In this document: one piece after another, positions 8,782 through 17,267 of the stretch
Numbering within the stretch: the first letter of the stretch is position 1
How the letters are laid out: every line of letters starts with the position of its first letter
Assembly (NCBI RefSeq): GCF_003011925.2
Contig: NZ_PXXU01000005.1
Coordinates: 1 to 64,000 of the forward strand
DNA: 64,000 nt
Direction of reading: 5' to 3'
Origin: Nitrosomonas supralitoralis
GTDB taxonomy: Bacteria; Pseudomonadota; Gammaproteobacteria; Burkholderiales; Nitrosomonadaceae
Notes under the pieces: model-generated
Databases searched by the model: none
What the model was told of the DNA's origin: nothing
What the model saw: only the letters and a program-made list of their open reading frames with translations
Made by a program: the position numbers and the translations under genes

Positions 8782-8788
8782 AGGAATT

Positions 8789-10003
8789 ATGGATAATAAA
8801 ATCAATTTCACCAAAATAATTATTGACGCATTGCCAACCCCAAGTCCTGGCAAGCGAGACACATATCATGATAAGGAAACTTCAGGTTTACAGCTTCGAG
8901 TTACTTCGAGCGGCATCAAAACCTTTTCAGTTTATCGACGTATTAAGGGTGGCGATCCGGAGCGGATTACTTTGGGGCGTTATCCTGATATGAAGATCGA
9001 ACAGGCGAGACGTGAAGCATTAAGAATAGCCTTTGAAATTTCAGATGGCAAAAATCCGGCAGAAGTAAAGCGGGGAAAAAAGGCAGAATTAACTTTTGCT
9101 GACTTATTCTGCGAATACTTAGAACGTCATTCAAAACCAAGTAAAAGAACTTGGCGTGAAGATGAGTCGAAATATAAAACTTACCTCGAAGAATCTCTTG
9201 GCAGGAAAAAGCTATCAATAATTGATCGTAGGGATATAGCATTAATTCATAGCAGCATAACCAAAGCAGGGCATGACATTACAGCAAACCGAGTGTTAGC
9301 CTTGGTATCTAGTATTTTCGGGTGGGCAATTTCAGCAGGACTTTGGGAATTTAATCCGGCCATTGGCATAAAGCGAAATAAAGAAAAAAGTCGAGATAGA
9401 TTTATTCAGGGCGATGAGTTACCACGATTCTTTGAAGCAGTCGCAAAAGAAGAAAACGAAGCAATTCGAGATTATGTCCTGATGTCATTGTTAACTGGTG
9501 CGAGACGATCCAATGTATTGTCTATGCGGTGGCAAGATATAAATTTTAATAGAGCAGAATGGCGAATTGAAGAAACTAAGAACGGCACACCTCAAACAGT
9601 GGCACTCTCACCCGAAGCTTTAGAAATATTGCAAAATAGAAAGCCTTCAGATAACGCCATATTTGTTTTTCCCGGCAGCGGTAAGGCTGGGCATCTAATG
9701 GAGCCAAAGAAAGGCTGGAAGCGAATCCTAGAGAGTGCGGGAATCGAAAATCTACGCATTCATGATCTAAGGCGAACGCTCGGAAGCTGGCAGGCTAAAA
9801 CAGGCGCATCTATGGCAATCATAGGTAAATCACTCAATCACAAGAATCAAAACACCACGGCTATATATGCTCGACTTGATCTTGATCCGGTGCGTGATTC
9901 AGTCAATAAAGCAACAAGTGCAATGCTAACGGCGGCGGGATTAAAAAAATCTGCTGGTACTGTACGGATTAGACGGTCTAAAGGTGGTGATTTTGGTAAA
10001 TAA
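8789..10003 (+). CDS. int: P4-type tyrosine site-specific integrase
   Basis: A protein of 404 residues. The N-terminal arm-binding domain (residues of about 8-95, DUF4102 type, SGLQLRVTSSGIKTFSVYRR) is followed by a core-binding domain (100-190) and the catalytic domain. The catalytic residues are visible: R239 in TGARRSN, H325 and R328 in HDLRRT, H351 in LNH, and the nucleophile Y360 in TAIYARL. It inserts and excises the element at tRNA-Lys; the tRNA duplication lies directly upstream. ATG 8789 follows GTGAGGA, a good ribosome site. The length is normal for the family and nothing is missing, so it is probably active. Confidence 0.96.
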   Translation: MDNKINFTKIIIDALPTPSPGKRDTYHDKETSGLQLRVTSSGIKTFSVYRRIKGGDPERITLGRYPDMKIEQARREALRIAFEISDGKNPAEVKRGKKAELTFADLFCEYLERHSKPSKRTWREDESKYKTYLEESLGRKKLSIIDRRDIALIHSSITKAGHDITANRVLALVSSIFGWAISAGLWEFNPAIGIKRNKEKSRDRFIQGDELPRFFEAVAKEENEAIRDYVLMSLLTGARRSNVLSMRWQDINFNRAEWRIEETKNGTPQTVALSPEALEILQNRKPSDNAIFVFPGSGKAGHLMEPKKGWKRILESAGIENLRIHDLRRTLGSWQAKTGASMAIIGKSLNHKNQNTTAIYARLDLDPVRDSVNKATSAMLTAAGLKKSAGTVRIRRSKGGDFGK

Positions 10004-10595
10004 AAATTGGACAATTGAAGAAGCGCAAGCAGCAAATGATGCAGTGCTGCTTGAAAGCCCTGAACGATCATTTGCCGATCCAACTTTACCACTTTCTCAA
10101 TGGGCAGCATTGCATAACTTAGATAATCTACACACTCAATATATACAAGGAAACAAGTTTGCTTTGATGCAAGCAATAAGAGAATGTGCTCGTTGTGACT
10201 TAGTAATGCCACCTTGGGTGGGATCTGCCTTTAGAAAAGCTTTTGACACTATAGCGAATTATAAAAGTGACAATTGGAATGAAGTATTTGGAGATCCAAT
10301 CCCTAAAGGGGCACACCTCAATGCATTAAAAAAGAAACGTAACCTTAAATATGCCGTACATTTGGAGGCCATAAATATTCTTCAAGCAGATGTGGAGCAA
10401 GCAATTGATGCGGGTTTGTTTGAAAGAATTGCGGAAAAATTTCATATTGGAAAAACTCAGGCTGAGGAATATTGCCGTGATGTGGAAAAAACTACAGGTT
10501 TTTTTCTGAGAGAAGCAAGGGCAGTTAGTCAGTTTTATGATCGCCTGAATGGACAATCCAAACCAAAGAAACGAAGAAATCCCACGAAATTGTAA
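9984..10595 (+). CDS. Hypothetical protein of the integrated element
   Basis: A protein of 203 residues starting at GTG 9984 and overlapping the integrase end by 20 bp, which suggests co-transcription. It contains WTIEEAQAANDAVLLE, a CARCDLVMPPW stretch and a basic C-terminus (SKPKKRRNPTKL). The region of residues 150-190 (FERIAEKFHIGKTQAEEYCRD) looks like a helix-turn-helix. I do not recognise a named family. Its position between integrase and the AlpA-like regulator suggests an element-specific regulatory or replication accessory role, but that is only context. No membrane segment is seen. Confidence 0.7.
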   Translation: MVILVNKNWTIEEAQAANDAVLLESPERSFADPTLPLSQWAALHNLDNLHTQYIQGNKFALMQAIRECARCDLVMPPWVGSAFRKAFDTIANYKSDNWNEVFGDPIPKGAHLNALKKKRNLKYAVHLEAINILQADVEQAIDAGLFERIAEKFHIGKTQAEEYCRDVEKTTGFFLREARAVSQFYDRLNGQSKPKKRRNPTKL

Positions 10596-10687
10596 AACTT
10601 TGCGGGATTACATTAACTTTCTATAAATTTAAGCTTCACGTGTTTGCTGAGAATTTTTCAGCATTAATCAAACATGAGGAAGTTTAT

Positions 10688-10921
10688 ATGCAAGCACAAT
10701 CATCAATTTCAGCAGTTATCAAGAATCAATCCAGCGATCCACTATTCACACCAAAAGAAGCATCAGAATATCTAGGCGTTTCAAACGACACCTTGTCTGT
10801 TTGGCGTTGTGTTGGTCGCTATAACATACCATTTATAAAAGTAGGCCGATTAGTCAAATATCGTAAGAGTGCGCTTGATGCTTTTCTTGATAGTCGCACT
10901 CATGGCGGGGAGGTGGCTTAA
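10688..10921 (+). CDS. AlpA/excisionase-type helix-turn-helix regulator
   Basis: A 77-residue protein from ATG 10688, preceded by GAGGAAG. The same frame is open back to 10640, but the better ribosome site supports 10688. Residues of about 19-70 form a MerR-type winged helix (FTPKEASEYLGVSNDTLSVW, IPFIKVGRLVKYRKSALDAFL) as in excisionases and in AlpA, the P4-type activator of integrase. The role is probably control of excision or early transcription. Its stop overlaps the next start (TAATG), so it is translationally coupled to the primase gene. Confidence 0.85.
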   Translation: MQAQSSISAVIKNQSSDPLFTPKEASEYLGVSNDTLSVWRCVGRYNIPFIKVGRLVKYRKSALDAFLDSRTHGGEVA

Positions 10922-11835
10922 TGAAGAACGCCCTTCTGACAAAGGGCGCGGGTGTTAACAAATACAAGATAAATTTTAACACATTCGCGCAAAACTATAC
11001 ATCAATCGAGGAGCAATTTCGCCAAGCAATGCAAGCTGCTGGAATTCATTATTCTGGCAAGATTATTGCTGATGGGAAACTTCATCGATTCAGCACAAAT
11101 ATTAATAGAAAGGATGAAACTGGCTGGTATGTATTACACAACGATAATCTACCTGCCGGAATCTTTGGTGATTGGCGTGCAGGTCTTCGCCAAAATTGGA
11201 AAATGCTCGGGCAAGGTTACCGGCAAGTACCACAAGAGCTTATCAAGCAAATCAAGGAAGCCGAGCAGCAGCGAGGAGCAGAGATACTCCAAAAACAAGC
11301 AAAAGCAGCAAAGAAGGCCCGTTATATTTGGAGCGAATCAAACAGCCTAATAGAGCATGCCTATTTGAAAAGAAAAAGCATACAGGCCCATGGTGCGCGG
11401 TTATATCTTAATGAGTTGGTGGCAATCCCAATCTATAACGAATCTGACCAGTTAGTTAACCTTCAATTTATTAATCCCCAAGGTGAGAAACGTTTTCTTT
11501 CAGGTGCCAGAAAGCGCGGATGTTTTCATATTCTTGGCGATCTGACAGACAGAATACTGATTTGCGAAGGCTTTGCTACGGGTGCAAGCCTTTATGAAGA
11601 TTGTGGGCAGCGTGTTGTCATTGCTTTTGATGCCGGAAACTTGCTACCAGTTGCACGGAATATCAAAGAGCTATCACCAGATAGTGAAGTGATTATTTGT
11701 GGTGATAACGACCTTTCAGGCGTAGGACAGACCAAAGCGCGTGAGGCGGCGTTATCTATTGGCGGTAAAGTATTAATCCCGCCTGTACCCGGTCAAGATT
11801 GGAATGATTACCTGACAGGGGGGAATCATGCTTAA
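10921..11835 (+). CDS. Toprim-domain primase-like replication protein
   Basis: A protein of 304 residues. The N-terminal 100 residues resemble the substrate-binding part of phage P4 alpha-type primases (LHRFSTNINRKDETGWYVLHND, GIFGDWRAG). The middle is a basic coiled region (EAEQQRGAEILQKQAKAAKK). Residues 215-290 form a Toprim fold with ILICEGFATGASL carrying the glutamate and VIICGDNDLSG carrying the acidic pair. It probably makes primers for element replication. It overlaps the following helicase gene by 8 bp. Together the two resemble a split version of the single-chain P4 alpha protein. Confidence 0.85.
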   Translation: MKNALLTKGAGVNKYKINFNTFAQNYTSIEEQFRQAMQAAGIHYSGKIIADGKLHRFSTNINRKDETGWYVLHNDNLPAGIFGDWRAGLRQNWKMLGQGYRQVPQELIKQIKEAEQQRGAEILQKQAKAAKKARYIWSESNSLIEHAYLKRKSIQAHGARLYLNELVAIPIYNESDQLVNLQFINPQGEKRFLSGARKRGCFHILGDLTDRILICEGFATGASLYEDCGQRVVIAFDAGNLLPVARNIKELSPDSEVIICGDNDLSGVGQTKAREAALSIGGKVLIPPVPGQDWNDYLTGGNHA

Positions 11836-13393
11836 TTTAGATAAAGCAGAAGATCCAAACAGTAAATCATTTAATTCAAGTGACAAAGTTTTAAATAAAG
11901 TTAAAAAATCCAGCACAGGCAGCACTTCCAGCACAGATAAGGCTTTCAGCGATAATAAAGCAGCACTAAAGCAGCACCAAAACAGCATTATGCCAAACAT
12001 TAACAGTGATTCATTGGTGATAGTAGTTAAAACACCTAATGGCGAGCGTGAATCTTTGCTCATTGAATCAAAAGCTGCGCTGATAGTAAAAGATTCTTTA
12101 AACGGTTTTCTTGCTCACGATATTAAATCGCAAACATGGTATAGATTTGTAGGTAGTCATTGGGAGCCGCTGGAATCACCTCAACATGCAGATGGCTTGC
12201 TTATATATTTGCTTTATAAAGGGACTGGCAAGCTTGGATTTAAACCGGCATACAAAAACGGAATTAAATTATTTGTTACCGAAGGCAACATGCTTCCATT
12301 ACCACAATCTGATAAGGAAAAATTACCTTTTAGAAATGGATTACTTAATCTAAAAACTAAAAAGCTGGAATTTATAACACCAGGAAATGCGCAAACGTGG
12401 TGTTTAACTTATGAGTATATGGCTGGTGCTGATTGCCCCAATATCAAAGCATGGTTAATGCAAGCGGTAGATGGCGACATTGCAACCGTTAATTTTCTTA
12501 GGGCATGGATGGCGGCAGTATTGCATGGTTTAAATGATCTCCAAAAGTATCTGCATTTAAAAGGCAGTGGCGGCACTGGTAAAGGTGCGTTTATCCGATT
12601 ACTCACAGCATTAATTGGTGAAATAAATACCGCTAACACGAGCCTGGATCAATTAGAGCAAAACCGCTTTGAAACAGCAGCGCTTTACAACAAAAGATTA
12701 GCCGTAATTTCTGATTCTGACAAATATGGCGGATCAATCAACAATCTCAAAGCAATTACCGGACAAGATCATATAAGGCTTGAAAGAAAGCACCAGCAGC
12801 AGGCAGGAAGCTTTATTTTTCAAGGTTTGGTAGTCATGGCTAGCAATGAATCTTTGCAGGTTACAGATCACACAAGTGGCTTGGATAGGCGACGGATAAC
12901 AGTAATTTTCAATCGTAGAGCCAGCAACCAAGAAAAAGAGGCATGGCAAGAGCGAGGCGGTGAAGAAGCGGTTTTACATAGTGAATTGCCTGGGCTTGTT
13001 AATTGGTTGCTAGAGTTATCACTCGAAAAAATATCACAAATTATTCGTAACCCACCCGAGCGCATACGCGATGCTGATCGTGATGCAATGACTGCCACAA
13101 ATCCGATTGCTGATTGGTTACTTGAATGTATTGAGCCAGATATAAACGCATGGACACAAATCGGTGATAAACGAGAAATTAGAGAGCCAGGATATGAAAC
13201 AGCTTATGAAAATTCAGATTCTTGGTTATATGCCAATTTTCTTCAATGGTGCTTAAGGTCAAACAAAACACCACTTTCAGCAAGGCGTTTTAAAGATTTA
13301 TTGATCCAGACTTGTGAAACGTTAGGTATTAGTGCGCATGAATCAAGGCGCGGAAGTGGCCGAGGAATTTCCGGAATTAGGATCAAATCATGA
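11828..13393 (+). CDS. P4/D5-family SF3 helicase (replication protein)
   Basis: A protein of 521 residues. The first 60 residues are low-complexity, rich in Ser and Lys. Residues of about 90-230 match the D5_N region. The SF3 helicase follows with Walker A GSGGTGKG (246-253), an acidic box (RLAVISDSDKYGG) and the sensor region (VVMASNESLQVTDHTSGLDRRR). The C-terminal 100 residues look like the winged-helix origin-binding domain of P4 alpha proteins. It would unwind the element's origin together with the Toprim protein encoded upstream. Its stop overlaps a small downstream ORF (ATGA). Confidence 0.92.
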   Translation: MLNLDKAEDPNSKSFNSSDKVLNKVKKSSTGSTSSTDKAFSDNKAALKQHQNSIMPNINSDSLVIVVKTPNGERESLLIESKAALIVKDSLNGFLAHDIKSQTWYRFVGSHWEPLESPQHADGLLIYLLYKGTGKLGFKPAYKNGIKLFVTEGNMLPLPQSDKEKLPFRNGLLNLKTKKLEFITPGNAQTWCLTYEYMAGADCPNIKAWLMQAVDGDIATVNFLRAWMAAVLHGLNDLQKYLHLKGSGGTGKGAFIRLLTALIGEINTANTSLDQLEQNRFETAALYNKRLAVISDSDKYGGSINNLKAITGQDHIRLERKHQQQAGSFIFQGLVVMASNESLQVTDHTSGLDRRRITVIFNRRASNQEKEAWQERGGEEAVLHSELPGLVNWLLELSLEKISQIIRNPPERIRDADRDAMTATNPIADWLLECIEPDINAWTQIGDKREIREPGYETAYENSDSWLYANFLQWCLRSNKTPLSARRFKDLLIQTCETLGISAHESRRGSGRGISGIRIKS

Positions 13394-13542
13394 TCAAAAA
13401 AAACTCAAGTGCTGTCATATTGCCGGGAAAGTGCTGTTTTGGTGCTGTAAATGCTGCCATGAAAGCCGCGCCAATGCTGGATATGCTGGAAGTGCTGCAT
13501 TTTTCGCTAACTTTGTTTTGTGAGAAAAAATATGCAAACTGA
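13390..13542 (+). CDS. Possible 50-residue coupled small protein
   Basis: An open frame from ATG 13390 overlaps the helicase stop as ATGA and ends at 13542, overlapping the start of the next small gene. It encodes MIKKNSSAVILPGKCCFGAV and a helical second half (MLDMLEVLHFSLTLFCEKK). The two four-base style overlaps suggest real translational coupling in a compact phage-like operon. No family is recognised and there is no other evidence of coding. Confidence 0.4.
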   Translation: MIKKNSSAVILPGKCCFGAVNAAMKAAPMLDMLEVLHFSLTLFCEKKYAN

Positions 13543-13732
13543 AATGATCATCATTGAAGATTCTGATTGTACAACAAACGAATCAATTCAAATCGAGATG
13601 ATCCGAGCCTGGCTTCATAAGATTGGAGAGCCAGAAGAAGATCATTTTATTGTACTAGATAAATGCAAGAGAGACCCTGAAGCAGTGCAGTACTTTTACA
13701 GACACGCTACAGGTGAATTTTTAATAAAATAA
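13532..13732 (+). CDS. Small acidic protein of the element
   Basis: A protein of 66 residues from ATG 13532 (an upstream GTG or TTG would give 70). It is acidic, with MIIIEDSDCTTNESIQIEMI followed by EPEEDHFIVLDKCKRDPEA and a C-terminal FYRHATGEFLIK. I do not recognise the family. It lies at the end of the replication gene block, ahead of a 12-bp inverted repeat. Confidence 0.55.
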   Translation: MQTEMIIIEDSDCTTNESIQIEMIRAWLHKIGEPEEDHFIVLDKCKRDPEAVQYFYRHATGEFLIK

Positions 13733-13742
13733 ATGTGGAAAA

Positions 13743-13782
13743 ATAACACATAACCGTTTTAAATCAACGTGTTATGTGTTAT
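13743..13782. promoter_or_regulatory. 12-bp perfect inverted repeat between replication and capsid genes
   Basis: ATAACACATAAC (13743-13754) and GTTATGTGTTAT (13771-13782) are perfect reverse complements around a 16-bp spacer. There is no T run after it, so an operator or a replication site is as likely as a terminator. It separates the replication block from the capsid gene. Confidence 0.55.
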
Positions 13783-13977
13783 AATGGATAGAATACTCAA
13801 CTAACGAGAGGTTGGTTTGAGTGACGAGAGCATAAGCCAAACGGGAAGTTGGTAATGTTATCGAAAAAGAATGAAATATCGAGTTCTGGATATGATTACC
13901 GAGACGGCGGTGTTCAAAACGAAATATTCATTTTGTAGCAAAAACTTTATTAATTCAAAAAGAAGGATGCTTATAAA

Positions 13978-15090
13978 ATGAAAGAACAACAACAGCAAGA
14001 CCCAATGAAAATAGTGATGGAAGCCTTCGGATCTTTCAAAGCTGCACATGACGAGAAATTCAACGGACTGCAAGAACAGGCTGACCGTTTGGAAGAGATT
14101 TTAAACCGGCCATTGAATGGTACTCCAAAGGCGGAAGTATCCCAGCCGAATCGATTTGCCGTAACTGTACAGGGTAAAAAGATTCCAGTACTGGGGCGGG
14201 AAGATCGGCTAGCGAGCTATTTTCGCCCTCAACCTTCAAATGGTGATCAGGAGTGGAGCCTTTCTGGATTTGTACGTAATAGCATGGGATTGGGACATAA
14301 TAATTCTGTGCTGGAAAGGGGATCGGCAACGGTGCCTGAATTTCTAGCGAGTCAGATTATTGACAGTATACGGGCAAACAATACCCTAATTAAATCGGGT
14401 GCTCTCACTCTACCCCTAGACGGTAAAACGGCTATAGGAAGAATTGACACAGACCCTATCGCATATGCGCATGTGGAAGGTATAAGCGATATAAGCGAAT
14501 CATTACCTGTATTCTCACCGATCGTGTTAGATCCTGAAATGATAGCCGTACAAATCCCATTATCGGTTGAAATTGTTGCAGATAGCGCAAACCTTGACTT
14601 GCTGTTAAGGACAAGTATCGCGGCAGCAGTGGCGAAGAAATTGGATACTCTTGGCATTACTGCATTGCTGGCTGATGCGAACATACCTGAATCAGCGGCC
14701 GGTGAAGATACTGAGACCTGGAGCGGTTTGATAGCGGCGGCAGGTAGTCATATCGCTGCAGATGGTGACTGGCCAAAGGCTGTTATTTCTAATGCTGCCG
14801 ATTATACAAAGCGTATCTCTCAGCTAGCAGGAGACGGCCATTGGATATCTAAACCGCCTGAATTATTGCCAATGTCAGACTTATTCACTAGCTCTATGAC
14901 TGCAGGCAAATCGATCATGGGATCGTTTGAGAAAGGTTTATTACTAGGAATGCGCCAAGAGTTACGGCTTGAGGTTGTACGCTGGCATCAGGCCGCCTCA
15001 GCTTCACATTTACTCGTAGCTTACATGCGCGGTGCTTTTTACACGGTGCAGCCAAAAGCGCTCTACAGACAGTTGAAAGTAGTAGTTTAA
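13978..15090 (+). CDS. HK97-fold phage major capsid protein
   Basis: A protein of 370 residues. Residues 1-50 are a charged coiled delta-like region (FNGLQEQADRLEEILN). The shell domain follows, with TVPEFLASQIIDSIRANNTL, the P-loop-like SLPVFSPIVLDPEMIAVQIPLS, LLRTSIAAAVAKKLD and the A-domain block LLLGMRQELRLEVVRWHQ. These are typical of HK97-family capsids. It would assemble the head shell. There is no fused protease and none next to it, and no portal gene is nearby. A ribosome site AGAAGGA stands 11 bp before ATG 13978. Presence of a capsid gene without tail genes suggests a capsid-forming satellite. Confidence 0.85.
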   Translation: MKEQQQQDPMKIVMEAFGSFKAAHDEKFNGLQEQADRLEEILNRPLNGTPKAEVSQPNRFAVTVQGKKIPVLGREDRLASYFRPQPSNGDQEWSLSGFVRNSMGLGHNNSVLERGSATVPEFLASQIIDSIRANNTLIKSGALTLPLDGKTAIGRIDTDPIAYAHVEGISDISESLPVFSPIVLDPEMIAVQIPLSVEIVADSANLDLLLRTSIAAAVAKKLDTLGITALLADANIPESAAGEDTETWSGLIAAAGSHIAADGDWPKAVISNAADYTKRISQLAGDGHWISKPPELLPMSDLFTSSMTAGKSIMGSFEKGLLLGMRQELRLEVVRWHQAASASHLLVAYMRGAFYTVQPKALYRQLKVVV

Positions 15091-15420
15091 TAACAATGCA
15101 TCAACTCCTGGCCGCTAGGAGAGATTATATAAGCGGATGTGCGTTAGACGGTTAGAGTGGCACATTGACAAATAACCCCGTCATCCCGCGCTTAGACTAT
15201 GCTCATTCCAGTGAGTGTAGTCTTTGGTGGCGGGAATTAAGAGGCTATGCCCCTTTCTTCAGAGTAAAAACTCAAAGTACCGCCATTAGCCTTTCTGTTA
15301 CTAATCATAACCAAAAAAAGATTCAGGAACTGGGGCGGCCTTGGATCTTTAGAGTAAAAAACTTAAAGTATCGCATCGCTCCCATTTAATCACACAGTCA
15401 ATTGAAGAAAAGGAGTTAGT
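15091..15420. other. Structured intergenic region upstream of small terminase
   Basis: This 330-bp region holds a long hairpin at 15185-15234 (CCCGC...AGACTA..CTCA...TGAG..TAGTCT...GCGGG). It also holds two imperfect direct repeats of the form AGAGTAAAAACTCAAAGTACCG at 15261 and AGAGTAAAAAACTTAAAGTA at 15351. The frame at 15165-15389 crosses these and shows no protein-like features. Packaging sites of related elements often lie beside terS, so this is a candidate cos or pac region; that is inference. Confidence 0.45.
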
Positions 15421-15834
15421 ATGGCAAGACCACGAAAACCACAAAGTTTAAAAATAGTTTCTGGTACCGCTAGAAACGACCGCCTTACTGAATCAGTTAA
15501 ATTTCCACTTATTGTTGATATGCCAGCTACACCTGATTGGCTGCCTAATGCTTATGCTGTTAATGAATGGAATCGACTCGTACCGCTCTTAATGGCCAAT
15601 AAATTGCTTACTGAGGGCGGCTTATCAGCTTTGGCTATACTTTGCTCGTTGCATGGAAAGATCGTCCAATTGTATGCTGCTGGTGAGTGCCCCACAGGAC
15701 ACCTAAGCGCACAGTATAGAAATTTAATTAATGACTTTGGATTAACACCTGTATCACAAGGAAAGGTTAAGCCATTTACTGGTGAGGGTAGACCGAATCC
15801 CTTTGCCAATAATGGTAAGCGGCCTGGTGCCTAG
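15421..15834 (+). CDS. terS: Phage terminase small subunit, P27 family
   Basis: A protein of 137 residues. MARPRKPQSLKIVSGTARND and the block PDWLPNAYAVNEWNRLVPLL with LLTEGGLSALAILCSLHGKI are the hallmarks of P27-type small terminases. These recognise the packaging site and present DNA to the large terminase. The C-terminus (GKVKPFTGEGRPNPFANN) is also typical. The ribosome site AAGGAG precedes ATG 15421. No large subunit follows, so a helper phage would have to provide the motor. Confidence 0.9.
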   Translation: MARPRKPQSLKIVSGTARNDRLTESVKFPLIVDMPATPDWLPNAYAVNEWNRLVPLLMANKLLTEGGLSALAILCSLHGKIVQLYAAGECPTGHLSAQYRNLINDFGLTPVSQGKVKPFTGEGRPNPFANNGKRPGA

Positions 15835-15868
15835 TCTTATAGGTTTTGATTTTACGCTAACTAAAAAA

Positions 15869-16078
15869 ATGAAAACAAAACTACCACCTCAGATATTAAG
15901 CATGGTTAACCGTAAATCACATATTTTGGGGGTTAACTATGCAGAGCAAACGAAACAACAATTTCTCGCTGAATTAGAAAGTATGCGCGTCAATGGTGCC
16001 ACATTAAAAGATCTTGAAAAGTATATAGGCAACAGACCGCCACCAATCTTTACAGGCAGAGCCATTGATTGCTGCTAA
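15869..16078 (+). CDS. Small hypothetical protein after terS
   Basis: From ATG 15869 the frame encodes 69 residues: LPPQILSMVNRKSHILGVNY, QFLAELESMRVNGATLKDLE and KYIGNRPPP. It is probably helical and carries no membrane segment. The same frame is open from 15782, but the extra N-terminus overlaps terS in another frame and lacks a good ribosome site. No family is recognised. Confidence 0.45.
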   Translation: MKTKLPPQILSMVNRKSHILGVNYAEQTKQQFLAELESMRVNGATLKDLEKYIGNRPPPIFTGRAIDCC

Positions 16079-16210
16079 GGCAAAAGAAAGGCAGCTTTCA
16101 ACATTAAAGCAGTTTACCGATCAGGCAAATTTGCCGGAACGGTCGCATGGAGAAACCAGAGACGAATTATCAACAATGTCTGGCGTGTTGTATCGGAATA
16201 CTCAATGAAA

Positions 16211-16250
16211 GAAAGTAGCCAGAGGGATTCAATAAATCCCACTGGCTTTC
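16211..16250 (+). terminator. Long hairpin, probable end of the morphogenesis operon
   Basis: GAAAG..GCCAG.GGGATT pairs with AATCCC.CTGGC.TTTC around a short loop. The stem is long and stable, but no T run follows it directly, so a terminator role is likely rather than certain. Confidence 0.5.
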
Positions 16251-16345
16251 GTGGAGGGGTACACGAAGCGCAAATATAAGTGCATTCTTTATATCGGCAC
16301 TGGATCGAAAAATTATGCATTCAAGAGAATTAATAATTATTTTGA

Positions 16346-16570
16346 GATAAGTTAGCCACCGCACAGAAGATAATTAAGAATGACGGATAATTGCGACTGT
16401 GATCATTTATATTCTCGCTGTATAAAAAAAATCACTTCTCTTCCAAATGGCGCGTGTAAATCTCCCCCAAGATTACACGCGCTATTTCTCATGGGCGAAA
16501 CTGTGCTATGGGTTAAAAGAAGTTTTAATCCTCCTTTAGGTTAACTCTTCCCTCACAGTTTTGCCCACCC
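16346..16570. repeat. Structured dispersed repeat, copy 3 (inside the element)
   Basis: It begins GATAAGTTAGCCACCGCACAG and ends CACAGTTTTGCCCACC. The inner stem is nearly perfect (GCGCGTGTAAATC with GATTACACGCGC) and the outer arms are TGGGCGAAACTGTG with CTCACAGTTTTGCCCA. A third hairpin, GGTTAAAA/TTTTAATCC, lies between the outer arms. It shares long identical blocks with copy 2, 12 kb away outside the element. Confidence 0.8.
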
Positions 16571-16748
16571 AGCTTTATACAATTAGTAAAAATAAATTAT
16601 ATAAAGCAATACTTCATGCTTAAGTGAAAAATATAAGCTAAGCAAGTTAAATCACTGTTAGCTGCGATAACTAATAAAGTAGAAGATCTCCTAACGATCA
16701 AAATAGAAAATTATCAAATTCAACAACAACTTACCTAAGGAGATAAAT

Positions 16749-16991
16749 ATGATATCAGAAGAAATCCTTGACTTAATTCAATGGCCAGCCATGTTGGTTA
16801 CTATCTCAGCTGCATGGTATGTTGCAGCAGAAAGAAAAGATAATCGGAATTGGGGATTTTGGTTATTTCTGCTAAGTAATTTATTATGGTTAATGTGGGC
16901 AATACCGCAAGCAGCTTGGGCCTTAGCCATTTTACAGATAAGCTTAGCAGCTATGAATATTAGAGGGGTTTTAAAGTCCAAGAAAAAGTAA
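16749..16991 (+). CDS. Small inner-membrane protein (80 aa), element cargo
   Basis: It has two to three hydrophobic helices (WPAMLVTISAAWYVA, WGFWLFLLSNLLWLMWAI, AWALAILQISLAAMNIRGVL). Proteins of this pattern (NWGFW-LLSN-LW then AMNIRG) are widespread small membrane proteins of unknown function. An excellent ribosome site, TAAGGAG, precedes ATG 16749. It is followed by a terminator, so it forms its own transcription unit at the right end of the integrated element, the usual place for cargo or exclusion genes. Any role in phage exclusion is speculation. Confidence 0.7.
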   Translation: MISEEILDLIQWPAMLVTISAAWYVAAERKDNRNWGFWLFLLSNLLWLMWAIPQAAWALAILQISLAAMNIRGVLKSKKK

Positions 16992-17011
16992 CACGCTCAA
17001 AAAAGATAAAA

Positions 17012-17041
17012 GTTTTAACCCGTCCGAGTGGCGGGTTTTGG
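17012..17041 (+). terminator. Terminator after the small membrane protein gene
   Basis: AACCCG at 17017-17022 pairs with CGGGTT at 17032-17037, followed by TTTGGTTG. The hairpin lies 20 bp after the stop codon of the small membrane protein. Confidence 0.65.
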
Positions 17042-17199
17042 TTGTGTGAAGCTGCCAAGGTTAACGAAAGGCAGTTACTTTGGTATTAAATTTGATGCTA
17101 CAAATACTATATCGGGATATTTTGAATAACTTTAGGAATTTAAAATATATAGTTAGTAATTTGTTTTTATAGGGTTTATTTTTATAAGTATTGTTTTGT

Positions 17200-17223
17200 A
17201 ATGTAACCCCGGTGTAACCCCAG
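17200..17223. repeat. GTAACCCC repeat, right end of element
   Basis: The 24-mer is identical to 8745-8768 beside the integrase gene, with two GTAACCCC units. It lies 41 bp inside the right attachment site, mirroring the left end. Confidence 0.6.
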
Positions 17224-17225
17224 AA

Positions 17226-17257
17226 ATAAAAAAAGGGATTAGCATTTAACTAACCCC
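17226..17257 (-). terminator. Terminator of tRNA-Lys
   Basis: On the minus strand GGGGTTAG pairs with CTAATCCC and is followed by a T run, immediately downstream of the tRNA 3' end. Confidence 0.75.
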
Positions 17258-17267
17258 TTGTTTTATT

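Noticed and set aside
15165-15389. 74-residue frame between capsid and terS
   Set aside because: It passes through a long hairpin and two direct repeats, and the composition is not protein-like.
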